DNA from: Pusillimonas minor
GTDB taxonomy: Bacteria; Pseudomonadota; Gammaproteobacteria; Burkholderiales; Burkholderiaceae_B
Reading direction: 5' to 3'
NCBI RefSeq assembly: GCF_014237865.1
Contig: NZ_JACJUU010000002.1
Span: 124,001 to 188,000 of the forward strand
DNA length: 64,000 nucleotides
Positions 34,603-42,503 of the stretch are shown piece by piece; within the stretch, counting starts at the first letter, position 1; each line of letters opens with the position of its first letter. The notes beneath the pieces are model-generated. The model saw only the letters and a list, made by a program, of their open reading frames with translations. It had not been told where the DNA came from and did no database searches. Position numbers and translations under genes: made by a program.

Positions 34603-34695
34603 GACAACAGGCTCACCCACCACATCCTGACAGACCACAGACGTCTGGCGCTGATTCAACCCGATCAACGTAGTACAACAACCCGGAGACACCTC

Positions 34696-35841
34696 ATGCA
34701 ACTTAAGAAGACACTGTTTGCCCTGATTGCCGGTCTGGCGTTTGCCGCATCGGCGCATGCCCAACTTAAAGTCGGCGTCGTTTCGTCGGCCACCGGCCCG
34801 GTATCCCTCATCGGTATTCCGCAAAAGAACACCGTCCCCCTAATGCCCAAAGAAATCGCCGGCCAGAAAGTCGAATACATCACGTTCGATGATGGCAGCG
34901 ACCCATCCAACACCGTCACGGTGGTCAAGAAGCTGATCTCGGAAGAGAAAATCGATGTGCTGGTCGGGCCATCTAGCTCACCCAATGCCATGGCCATTCT
35001 TGACTTCGTCGCCGAAGCCAAACTGCCCACACTGGCCCCCGTCGGCACCATCGCCATCGTCCTGCCCATGGACGACAAGCGCCGCTGGGTATTTAAAACC
35101 ACACAAAACGACGGCCTGGTCGCCGACAAACTGTTCGACCACATGAAAGCCAACGGCGTGAAAACAATCGGCTTCATTGGCACCGGCGATACGTTCGGCG
35201 AAACCTGGTTCAAGGTGGCCTCAGATGCGGCCAAGGCGCGCGGCATCGAAATCATTGCCAACGAGCGCTTCAAGCGGCCCGACACCTCGGTCACCGGCCA
35301 AGCATTACGTATTTTGTCGGCCAAGCCCGACGCCGTGCTGGTCGCAGCCCCGGGCGGGCCAGCCGTACTGCCCCAAGTCACACTCACCGACATGAACTAC
35401 AAAGGGCAGTTCTACCAAACCCACGGCGCGGCACTGAACGAATTCATCAAGCTGGGGGGTAAAAAAATCGAAGGCACCATCCTGGGCGGCAGCGTCATGC
35501 TTGTCCCCAACGACGTGCCCGACAGCAACCCCGCCAAGAAAGTGGCCCTTGACTACATCAATGCCTACAAAGCCATGCACGGTAACGAACCTGCCACATT
35601 TGGCGGGAACATGATGGATGCCGGCATTTTGCTGGAAAAAGCCGTACCCGAAGCCCTAAAAACTGCAAAACCCGGTACCGAGGCCTTCCGGGTCGCCCTG
35701 CGCGATGCCCTTGAAAACATCAAAGAAGTTCCCGGCACCCAGGGCATTTACAACATGACGCCCCAGGACCACAGCGGCTTTGACCATCGCGGCGTCGAGC
35801 TGGTGACGGTCAAAGACGGCACCTGGGCACTGGCCAAATAA
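34696..35841 (+). CDS. Periplasmic substrate-binding protein of a branched-chain-type (HAAT) ABC transporter
   Basis: A 381-residue LivK-like protein (periplasmic binding protein family 6). A signal peptide ends at AHAQ (about residue 22), followed by LKVGVVSSATGPVSLIG, VGPSSSPNAMAIL and FIGTGDTFGETWFK. The ribosome site CCGGAG lies about 8 bp ahead of the start. In this family ligands include amino acids and aromatic acids. No permease or ATPase gene adjoins it; the nearest full transporter (48566-53068) is on the other strand with its own binding protein. It may share those components or ones elsewhere. Position in the catabolic operon suggests capture of that pathway's substrate. Confidence 0.9.
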   Translation: MQLKKTLFALIAGLAFAASAHAQLKVGVVSSATGPVSLIGIPQKNTVPLMPKEIAGQKVEYITFDDGSDPSNTVTVVKKLISEEKIDVLVGPSSSPNAMAILDFVAEAKLPTLAPVGTIAIVLPMDDKRRWVFKTTQNDGLVADKLFDHMKANGVKTIGFIGTGDTFGETWFKVASDAAKARGIEIIANERFKRPDTSVTGQALRILSAKPDAVLVAAPGGPAVLPQVTLTDMNYKGQFYQTHGAALNEFIKLGGKKIEGTILGGSVMLVPNDVPDSNPAKKVALDYINAYKAMHGNEPATFGGNMMDAGILLEKAVPEALKTAKPGTEAFRVALRDALENIKEVPGTQGIYNMTPQDHSGFDHRGVELVTVKDGTWALAK

Positions 35842-35849
35842 GGCCTTAC

Positions 35850-35880
35850 GGGCGACTGTTCGGTCGCCCGCCCTTCCTTT
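35850..35880 (+). terminator. Candidate intrinsic terminator after the binding-protein gene
   Basis: A perfect 7-bp stem (GGGCGAC at 35850-35856 pairing with GTCGCCC at 35863-35869), a 6-nt loop and a following pyrimidine-rich CCTTCCTTT. The T-run is weak, so it may only attenuate. Confidence 0.45.
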
Positions 35881-35894
35881 AGCTTTCAGCTTAT

Positions 35895-35919
35895 CGGTCG
35901 GCCAACCCATGGCCGACCG
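35895..35919. repeat. Perfect 9-bp stem-loop in the leader of the next gene
   Basis: CGGTCGGCC (35895-35903) pairs with GGCCGACCG (35911-35919) around a 7-nt loop. It lies about 30 bp before the chosen start at 35948 and has no T-run, so it is an mRNA leader structure or an operator rather than a terminator. An in-frame ATG in its loop is an unlikely start. Confidence 0.6.
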
Positions 35920-35947
35920 GGGCTGGTCGTATCTTGCAGGTTTCAGA

Positions 35948-36946
35948 ATGACCCAAACCACCTCAGACTTTGCCTTGCATTGCACCGCCTACGGCAACCC
36001 GCCCGCCATCGGCATGGTTGCTGCAAAGAACCCACCGTTGGGCCCAACCGACGTACGTATTGCCGTCGACTGCGCGGCGTTCAACTTTACCGATCATTTG
36101 CTGGTGCAGGGGCGCTACCAAGACAAACCCGACCTGCCCTTTACTCCCGGTCTGGATGCCGCCGGCAAAATCATCGAAATCGGCAGCGAAGTTCGCGGTT
36201 TCAAACCCGGCGACGCGGTGGTTTCCAGCGGCGTTGTAGGGGCCTGGGCGGCACGCCTGGTCGCCCCAGCCCATCGTCTGGTTCATATCCCGGCCGGCCT
36301 GGCGCCCGCCGATGCCGTCGCCTCCATCAATTCCCATCTTACGGCCTACCATGGCCTGATCGACCGCGCCAGCCTGACCGCCGGCGACCGCGTGGTCGTG
36401 TTTGGCGCCAACGGCGCGGTCGGCAAAGCGTGCGTGCAAATTGCCCATCACGCCGGCGCCCAGGTCTATACCGTGATGCGCGTCGCCGATGGCCTGCAGT
36501 TGGAAGACACCACCCGTCAAAGGCAAATCACCGTCACGCCAGACACGCTAAAAGAAGGACTGCGCGAGCTGCTGGACAAGGCAGGCGCAGACATTGTGGT
36601 AGACCCGGTTGGCGACTTTTACACCGAGGCCGGCGTGCGTAACCTGGCTTGGCGCGGCCGCCTGCTGGTCATCGGCTTTGCTGCCGGCGACATCCCAAAA
36701 GTGCCCACCAATTTGCTGCTGCTCAAGGGCGCATCGGTCGTCGGTGTTTATTGCGGCGGGCTGCTTGTCCAGGAAACATCGGCATTTACGCAGCAAATGG
36801 CGCAAATGTTCGGGCTCATGGCTCAAGGCACACTTACACCATCACCCCACGAAACCTGGCCGGCCCAATCGTTTACCGACATCTGGGAACGCTTTTCTTC
36901 CGCACCACGCGGCACCAAAGTTTTACTGGGATTCAACACCCCCTGA
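35948..36946 (+). CDS. Zinc-independent MDR / NADPH:quinone-oxidoreductase-like protein
   Basis: A 332-residue medium-chain dehydrogenase/reductase. It has the N-terminal groove domain (VAAKNPPLGPTDVRIAVDCAAFNFTDHLLVQGRY, PFTPGLDAAGKI), the coenzyme loop VVFGANGAVGKACVQIA, in the place of the usual GAAGGVG, and DIVVDPVGDFYTEAGVRNLAWRGRLLVIGFAAG. Catalytic-zinc cysteines are absent, as in quinone reductases and related enoyl reductases. I chose the ATG at 35948. It lies 16 bp before the aryl-CoA ligase gene, so it may reduce a quinone or unsaturated intermediate of the same aromatic pathway. The exact substrate cannot be told. Confidence 0.85.
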   Translation: MTQTTSDFALHCTAYGNPPAIGMVAAKNPPLGPTDVRIAVDCAAFNFTDHLLVQGRYQDKPDLPFTPGLDAAGKIIEIGSEVRGFKPGDAVVSSGVVGAWAARLVAPAHRLVHIPAGLAPADAVASINSHLTAYHGLIDRASLTAGDRVVVFGANGAVGKACVQIAHHAGAQVYTVMRVADGLQLEDTTRQRQITVTPDTLKEGLRELLDKAGADIVVDPVGDFYTEAGVRNLAWRGRLLVIGFAAGDIPKVPTNLLLLKGASVVGVYCGGLLVQETSAFTQQMAQMFGLMAQGTLTPSPHETWPAQSFTDIWERFSSAPRGTKVLLGFNTP

Positions 36947-36962
36947 TTACGGATACTGCAGC

Positions 36963-38861
36963 ATGAGCCGTCATATTCCAGAAACTATCCAGGCCATCGA
37001 GCCACTGCGACCCGACGCCCCCTTTCGAGAAGTGGACTTTGCGCCGGTCGACGTTCTGCTGACACCGCAGCCAGACGGATCGCTGATTTTGTCGAACCGT
37101 CAACCCCTGGCTGCACTGCCCGTGACGCAAATTGGCGAGTATCTGCGTCATCATGCCGCCCAACGTCCCCACCAGACCTTTCTGGCCGAACCAGGAGCGG
37201 ACGGCCAATGGCAACGCCTGACCTACGCCCAGGCCCTGACCAAAGCCAACGCGGTGTCACAGTGGCTGCTTGACCAGCAATTGCCCGCCGGGCGACCTGT
37301 ATTGATTCTGAGCGAAAACAGCATTAACCAGGCCCTACTGCAATTTGCCGCCATGCAAATCGGCGTGCCAGTCATGCCGGTTTCGCCCGCCTACAGTCTC
37401 ATGTCAGAGGCCTGCGGGAAAATTGCCGACCTGTCACAACGATTCTTGCCCGCGCTAATCTATGCCGGCAATAGCCGGCGGTTTGCCAAAGCCCTGGCTG
37501 TGGCACGAGCCCACAGCCCCGACGCGCTCTGGCTTTGCGACGACAACGTAAATGCTGACGCGATACCCTTTGACCGCGCGGCAGCAACCTCCCCGACCCA
37601 TGCTGTTGAAGAGGCCTTCGGGCGCGTGGGGCACGACACCATTGCCCGCCTGCTCCTTACGTCCGGCTCCACCGGCAGCCCCAAAGCCGTCATCATGACC
37701 CAACGCAACATCATTGCCTCGGGTGTGCTGTGGGATCAGGTCTGGCCTTTTCTGGCCAAAGAGCCGCTGGTCATGGTCGACTGGCTGCCTTGGAACCACA
37801 CGGCGGGCGCCCATGGTGCGTTGGCCATGGTGCTGCGCCACGGCGGCACGCTTTACCTTGACGATGGCAAGCCCGTGCCACATTTGATTGGCCGCACAGT
37901 ACAACACCTGCGCGACATCAAACCCAATGTCATGACCAATGTGCCCCGCGGCCTGGATATGCTGGTCGCCGCCATGGAAGACGACCCGGCTATCGCCAAA
38001 GACATCTTCGCCCGCCTGAACGCTATTGTTTATGGTGGCGCGTCGCTGGCGCCAAATACACTGCTCAAGCTCGAGCAGCTGAGCGCCCAGGCTACCGGGC
38101 GGCGCATCCCTATCTCGTCATCGCTGGGTTCAACCGAAACTACCATGCCCGCCACCCTGATCTGGTGGCCACCCAAAGTACTGGGCACACTGGGTTTGCC
38201 TGCGCCCGGCGTCGAGGCAAAGCTCGTCCCCTTGGGAGACCGGTACGAAATCCGGTTTCGCGGCCCCAACATTACACGGGGCTACTACAACGATGATGCC
38301 GCCAACCAGAAAAGCTACGACGAAGAAGGCTTTATGTTGACAGGCGATGCCGTGGTTTTTGCCGACGATGAACACCCGGAAGAAGGGCTTTTTTATGCCG
38401 GGCGCCTGTCTGAAAACTTCAAGCTGGCTACCGGCACCTGGGTATCTGTTGCCACGGTGCGCGGCAACCTTTTGCCCCAGTTGCACCCGTTTGTCACCGA
38501 TGCCGTTCTTACCGGTCACGACCGCAACGAATTGGGCGCACTGTTCTTTCTGAACACCTCACAAATTCGCAAGCGCCTTGCCGGAGCCGCCGACCTGGAT
38601 GATGCCGCCCTGACGCAATTTGCACCGCTGCAAGACATCATTCGTGAGGGAATAGAACGCCATAACCGCAACTTTCCTGGCAGCAGCACCCGAATTGCGC
38701 GCGCCCTGCTGCTGGACAGCCCGCCCAGCATCGACGACAACGAAATCACCGATAAAGGCTATATCAACCAGTCCGGCGTCCTCAAGAGGCGCGCCGAGGC
38801 GGTTAAACGCCTGTACGATGGCCAGACTTTAGACAGCGATTGCCTGATCATCGACACCTGA
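36963..38861 (+). CDS. Feruloyl-CoA-synthase-like aryl-CoA ligase
   Basis: A 632-residue adenylate-forming ligase. Motifs are LLLTSGSTGSPKAVIMTQ (A3), MVDWLPWNHTAGAH, VYGGASL, SSSLGSTETTMPAT, MLTGDAVVF and a degenerate hinge GRLSENFKLATGTWV. The FKLATGTWVSV hinge, WLPWNHT and the roughly 630-residue length are characteristic of bacterial feruloyl-CoA synthases, which activate ferulate or p-coumarate with ATP and CoA. The open frame extends upstream into the MDR gene, but the ATG at 36963 is the natural start. No feruloyl-CoA hydratase/lyase is adjacent, so a different aromatic acid may be the substrate. Confidence 0.83.
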   Translation: MSRHIPETIQAIEPLRPDAPFREVDFAPVDVLLTPQPDGSLILSNRQPLAALPVTQIGEYLRHHAAQRPHQTFLAEPGADGQWQRLTYAQALTKANAVSQWLLDQQLPAGRPVLILSENSINQALLQFAAMQIGVPVMPVSPAYSLMSEACGKIADLSQRFLPALIYAGNSRRFAKALAVARAHSPDALWLCDDNVNADAIPFDRAAATSPTHAVEEAFGRVGHDTIARLLLTSGSTGSPKAVIMTQRNIIASGVLWDQVWPFLAKEPLVMVDWLPWNHTAGAHGALAMVLRHGGTLYLDDGKPVPHLIGRTVQHLRDIKPNVMTNVPRGLDMLVAAMEDDPAIAKDIFARLNAIVYGGASLAPNTLLKLEQLSAQATGRRIPISSSLGSTETTMPATLIWWPPKVLGTLGLPAPGVEAKLVPLGDRYEIRFRGPNITRGYYNDDAANQKSYDEEGFMLTGDAVVFADDEHPEEGLFYAGRLSENFKLATGTWVSVATVRGNLLPQLHPFVTDAVLTGHDRNELGALFFLNTSQIRKRLAGAADLDDAALTQFAPLQDIIREGIERHNRNFPGSSTRIARALLLDSPPSIDDNEITDKGYINQSGVLKRRAEAVKRLYDGQTLDSDCLIIDT

Positions 38862-38881
38862 CAACCCCGCACGAAGCCCTT

Positions 38882-39550
38882 ATGACCCAACCGATTCGCC
38901 TTTACGGCACACCTTTAAGCAACTACTACAACAAGGTCAAAATTGCCCTGCTGGAGCAAAACCGGCCTTTTGAAGAAGTCCTTATCCGGCCCGCCGACCG
39001 CTGGCCCGACGGCAGCCCCACCGGCAAAGTCCCCTATCTGGAAACGCCGGACGGGCACCTGGTTTTCGAATCGCAAGCCATCGTCGAATACCTCGAAGAA
39101 ACACGTGAACAAGCCCCAAGCCTGTACCCCGTCAACACTATCGAGCGGGCGCGCTGTCGCGAACTGACCAGCTACCTTGAGCTCTACCTTGAGTTGCCCG
39201 CAAGAAGGCTTTATGGCGCCGCCTTCTGGGGTGCAAAACTGGCCCCGGGCCTGGCCGAAGAAGTCATCGCCGATGTATCACACGGGCTTGTTTTTTTGGC
39301 TCGCCGGGCCGACTTTTTGCCATGGCTGTGCGGCAATGACTTTACCCACGCCGATGCCGCCGCCTGGGCGCACTTTGCCACCATGCAACGCGCCCTGCAG
39401 TTTGTCGGCGCGGCCAGCCTGTTGCACGACGCGCTGCCACCACTGGCCGGCTACCTTGAAAAGCTGGTCACGCGGCCCAGCATACAGCGCACGCAAGCCG
39501 ACCTGCGGGTAGAATTTCGCCAACGATTTGGCAAAGCCTCACCCGCTTGA
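38882..39550 (+). CDS. Glutathione S-transferase family protein
   Basis: A 222-residue GST. The N-terminal thioredoxin-like domain shows RLYGTPLSNYYNKVKIALLEQ, TGKVPYLET with the cis-Pro, and ESQAIVEYLEET for gamma-glutamyl binding; an all-helical domain follows with NDFTHADAAAWAHF, the N-capping helix. I chose the ATG at 38882. It follows the aryl-CoA ligase by 20 bp and precedes a TetR gene, so it is part of the aromatic catabolic operon. It may act as a thiol isomerase, ether lyase or detoxifier; the sequence does not decide. Confidence 0.88.
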   Translation: MTQPIRLYGTPLSNYYNKVKIALLEQNRPFEEVLIRPADRWPDGSPTGKVPYLETPDGHLVFESQAIVEYLEETREQAPSLYPVNTIERARCRELTSYLELYLELPARRLYGAAFWGAKLAPGLAEEVIADVSHGLVFLARRADFLPWLCGNDFTHADAAAWAHFATMQRALQFVGAASLLHDALPPLAGYLEKLVTRPSIQRTQADLRVEFRQRFGKASPA

Positions 39551-39562
39551 ACGGACACCAAC

Positions 39563-40165
39563 ATGGCACGCACACGCGCACTGGATTACGAAGACCGAAA
39601 AAAAGATATCCTTAAGGCAGCGGCAGTTTTGTTCGCCCGCCAAGGCTACAGCGAAACCCTGCTTGAAGACATTGCCACCCAATGCGGCGTGAAAAAGTCT
39701 TCGCTTTACCATTACCACCGCTCGAAGCACGCCATTTTGTATGGCCTGATTACCTGGAAAATCGAAGACCTGGCCTGGAAAGTCGACGCGGCCATCGAGG
39801 CCGAACACACCCCCGAGGCGAAGTTTCGGGCCCTGACCACAACGCTGGTCAACGAGTACATTCGGGTCCCCGAAGAAATGACGGTACTCATCACCCAGAT
39901 GCGCTACTTGAACAAGACCGCCATGCGGTCGGTCATTGTCATTCAAGAACGCATCATCAACCGGGCGGTGCTGCTGATACAGTCGCTGCGGCCCGACGTT
40001 GAGATCACCCGCAAAAAAGTCACTGCCATGGCCATGCTGTATTTCGGCATGACCAACTGGATCCCTGTCTGGTACAAACCGTCCGGCTCCATCAAGCCCG
40101 CCGACTTATCTGCGATGATTGCCGACACCTTCCTGAACGGCGTGCGCCAGCTTGCCATCGATTAA
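39563..40165 (+). CDS. TetR/AcrR family transcriptional regulator
   Basis: A 200-residue repressor-type regulator. The N-terminal helix-turn-helix reads ILKAAAVLFARQGYSETLLEDIATQCGVKKSSLYHYHRSK, the canonical TetR pattern ending in a YHYHRSK-type recognition segment; the remaining 140 residues form the ligand-binding helical domain. It lies 12 bp after the GST gene at the end of the catabolic gene run, so it probably senses a pathway intermediate, perhaps an aryl-CoA thioester. Its 3' end overlaps the convergent rfbD by 60 bp, an unusually long tail-to-tail overlap. Confidence 0.92.
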   Translation: MARTRALDYEDRKKDILKAAAVLFARQGYSETLLEDIATQCGVKKSSLYHYHRSKHAILYGLITWKIEDLAWKVDAAIEAEHTPEAKFRALTTTLVNEYIRVPEEMTVLITQMRYLNKTAMRSVIVIQERIINRAVLLIQSLRPDVEITRKKVTAMAMLYFGMTNWIPVWYKPSGSIKPADLSAMIADTFLNGVRQLAID

Positions 40166-40999
40166 AGCCAGCCTGCTGCGGACATAGTCCAGATTCTCAG
40201 ACAGCGCGTGCGGCTTAAAGCCCAGCGCCTGCAACTTCCGGCACGCCAGGGCCGAGTACTGCGGACGCCGCGCCCGCGCCGGGTAGTCGTCGGTGGTAAT
40301 GGGCTGCAACTGGTGCGGCACGCCCGCCAAAATAGCGCCGGCAAATTCAAACCACGTCACCACCTCGCGACCGGCAAAGTGGTAAATGCCGCCAGTTATC
40401 GCATCGCGACCGGCGAGCCCAATAAGGACATCGGCCAGATCGCCGGCATAGGTGGGAGACCCCACCTGGTCGTTAACCACCGTGAGTAGTTTGTTTTGTG
40501 CTGCCAACGCCAAGATGGTCTTGACGAAATTCTTGCCATACTCGCTGAACAGCCAGGCGGTTCGCGCCACGATCGCGTCGGGGTTGGCGGCAAGCACCGC
40601 CAGTTCACCTGCCCGCTTCGACTGCCCATACACGCTCAGGGGAGCAGGCGTGTCGTCTTCGGTATAAGGCGACTGACGCGTGCCGTCGAACACATAGTCT
40701 GTCGAAACATGAAAGAAGCGGGCGCCGCAACCACGAGCCGCCCGCGCCATATGCTCGGGGCCGTGGGCGTTAACGGCATACGCACGATCAATGTCAGACT
40801 CGGCGGCGTCTACAGCGTTATACGACGAGGCATTGATCAGCACATCTGGTACAAACGAAGCCACCGCACCGGCAACCTGGGCGGGCTGCGTAATATCGAC
40901 CTGTGCCGACGTGGGCGCATGCACCTGCCAAGACGCCGGCGCACGATCCTGCAAACACCGGCCCAATTGCCCGGCACCACCGAAAATCAATACTTTCAA
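40106..40999 (-). CDS. rfbD: dTDP-4-dehydrorhamnose reductase
   Basis: Last step of dTDP-L-rhamnose synthesis, NAD(P)H reduction of the 4-keto sugar. A 297-residue SDR with the loop IFGGAGQLGRCL, NASSYNAVDAAESD, FHVSTDYVFDG, the YGQSK catalytic pair and ARTAWLFSEYGKNFVKT, all typical of RmlD. I set the start at the TTG at 40999, which overlaps the rfbC stop as TTGA and has GGAG upstream; starting further upstream would run deep into rfbC. The C-terminal 20 or so residues overlap the TetR gene on the other strand. rfbA and rfbB are not adjacent. Confidence 0.92.
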   Translation of the reverse strand: MKVLIFGGAGQLGRCLQDRAPASWQVHAPTSAQVDITQPAQVAGAVASFVPDVLINASSYNAVDAAESDIDRAYAVNAHGPEHMARAARGCGARFFHVSTDYVFDGTRQSPYTEDDTPAPLSVYGQSKRAGELAVLAANPDAIVARTAWLFSEYGKNFVKTILALAAQNKLLTVVNDQVGSPTYAGDLADVLIGLAGRDAITGGIYHFAGREVVTWFEFAGAILAGVPHQLQPITTDDYPARARRPQYSALACRKLQALGFKPHALSENLDYVRSRLALIDGKLAHAVQEGVGNHRR

Positions 41000-41547
41000 A
41001 AAACGCTCCGTAACTCGCACAGCGCAGACAACGACAAACCTTGCCTGTCTTTCTCGGAAACTACCGGCTCGGATACCGGCCAATCAATACCCAGTGCAGG
41101 ATCATCCCAACGCAGACAGACTTCATCGCCAGGCTGATAAAAATCAGTACATTTGTATTCGACCAAGGCGTCATCTGACACCACGACAAAACCGTGCGCA
41201 TAGCCGGGCGGCACCCATAGTTGCGTAAAGTGTTGTGCCGACATCGCCACCATTTGCGCCTGGCCGAACTGCGGGGAGTCGCGCCGTACGTCAACGGTGA
41301 CGTCGATGATTTCGCCCCGCGCCACACGCACCAGCTTACCCTGCGGGTGCTTGAGCTGATAGTGCAAACCGCGCACCACATTTCGCGCAGAGTAGCTGCA
41401 GTTATCTTGCACAAACGGCTGGTACCCCGGCAACTGCGCTTCATAGCGGCGCGCCTGGAAGGTTTCGAGAAAATACCCCCGATTATCGCGATGCACATCA
41501 AGCGTCATGAGCTTGACGTCTTGAAGTGCGGTGTCGGTAACCTTCAT
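40996..41547 (-). CDS. rfbC: dTDP-4-dehydrorhamnose 3,5-epimerase
   Basis: A 183-residue cupin enzyme that epimerises dTDP-4-keto-6-deoxyglucose at C3 and C5. Diagnostic segments are HRDNRGYFLETFQ, FVQDNCSYSARNVVRGLHYQ (with the catalytic His), GKLVRVARGEIIDVTVDVRRDSPQFG, and LWVPPGYAHGFVVVSDDALVEYKCTDFY with the catalytic Tyr. I chose the ATG at 41547, which gives the usual RmlC length and has GCAGG about 6 bp upstream. It is translationally coupled to rfbD through a TTGA overlap. Rhamnose made here would serve O-antigen or another surface polysaccharide. Confidence 0.94.
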   Translation of the reverse strand: MKVTDTALQDVKLMTLDVHRDNRGYFLETFQARRYEAQLPGYQPFVQDNCSYSARNVVRGLHYQLKHPQGKLVRVARGEIIDVTVDVRRDSPQFGQAQMVAMSAQHFTQLWVPPGYAHGFVVVSDDALVEYKCTDFYQPGDEVCLRWDDPALGIDWPVSEPVVSEKDRQGLSLSALCELRSVF

Positions 41548-41618
41548 TGGCCTGCGGCCCCCATCGTTATGCAATTGCTCCTACAATCTACCATCAAATT
41601 TTGCCTGCACTCACGCAC

Positions 41619-42503
41619 ATGCCTTTAAAAGATCTGCGCAATCTCATTATTCTCAGCATCATCTGGAGCGGATCATTTCTGTTCATGTTGCTGTCCATTC
41701 ACGAAGTCGGGCCCATGCCCCTCATCGAGATCCGCGCTTTTGCGGGCGGGGTGTTCCTGATGGCGCTGGTGATCGCACTAGGCAAAATGCCCAGCCTTAT
41801 CCAGAATTGGCGCGTCATCAGCGTGGCGGGGCTGTTCAATTCGGCCTTCCCGTTTTTAATGCTGGCTTATGCCGCACAACACCTCACATCGGGCCTGCTG
41901 GCTATTCTTAATGCCATGACACCCCTTTTTGGCGGGCTGATCGCCAGGGTTTGGCTAAAAGAACGCATGACCGCGCCTCGCATCGGGGGGCTTGTACTGG
42001 GCTTCGCGGGCATTCTTATCCTGGTGTCAGACGACCTGCAGTCCAGCTCCGGCGCCACCCATTTGCTGCCGGTTATTGCCGGCCTGGGCGCCCCGTTGTG
42101 CTACGCCATTGCCGCTTGCTATTCGGGGCTGTATCTTAAAACCGTCGACCCAATGGCCAGTGCCGCGGGCAGCGTTGGCACCACGGCCATAATTTTCATG
42201 CCGCTCGCCCTGCTTACCTGGCCCGATTCGGCCCAGGTGTCGGTAACGGCCTGGTCGGCTGCGATTGCCCTGGGTGTGCTGTGTACCGGCCTGGCTTACG
42301 TGCTGCTATTCAGGCTGTTGGCCAGTGTCGGCCCAACCAAAACCATTACCGTCACCTTTTTGGTGCCGCCCATGGGCGTAATGTGGGGTGTGATATTTTT
42401 AGGTGAGCCACTAACGCCCGCCATTGTGGTGGGCGCTTGCGTGGTGCTGGCGGGCACTTTTTTGGCAACCGGCGTACGGTTTCGCCGCACCCCAAAAAAC
42501 TAA
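41619..42503 (+). CDS. EamA/DMT-family transporter
   Basis: A 294-residue membrane protein with ten predicted helices in two EamA repeats. The first repeat shows IWSGSFLFMLLSIHEVGPMPLIEIRAF and LTSGLLAILNAMTPLFGGLIA; the second has SVGPTKTITVTFLVPPMGVMWGVIFLGE near the end. Such proteins export or import small metabolites, often amino acids, and substrates cannot be predicted. I chose the ATG at 41619. The gene is divergent from rfbC, with 71 bp between starts, and its stop overlaps the convergent MFS gene by 4 bp. Confidence 0.87.
   Translation: MPLKDLRNLIILSIIWSGSFLFMLLSIHEVGPMPLIEIRAFAGGVFLMALVIALGKMPSLIQNWRVISVAGLFNSAFPFLMLAYAAQHLTSGLLAILNAMTPLFGGLIARVWLKERMTAPRIGGLVLGFAGILILVSDDLQSSSGATHLLPVIAGLGAPLCYAIAACYSGLYLKTVDPMASAAGSVGTTAIIFMPLALLTWPDSAQVSVTAWSAAIALGVLCTGLAYVLLFRLLASVGPTKTITVTFLVPPMGVMWGVIFLGEPLTPAIVVGACVVLAGTFLATGVRFRRTPKN

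Noticed and set aside
34638-34647. Palindrome CAGACGTCTG between the flavin reductase and binding-protein genes
   Set aside because: Only 10 bp, no T-run and no matching copy seen elsewhere; could be chance.
36609-36962. Upstream extension of the aryl-CoA ligase frame
   Set aside because: It overlaps the MDR gene completely in another frame; the ATG at 36963 follows the MDR stop by 16 bp.
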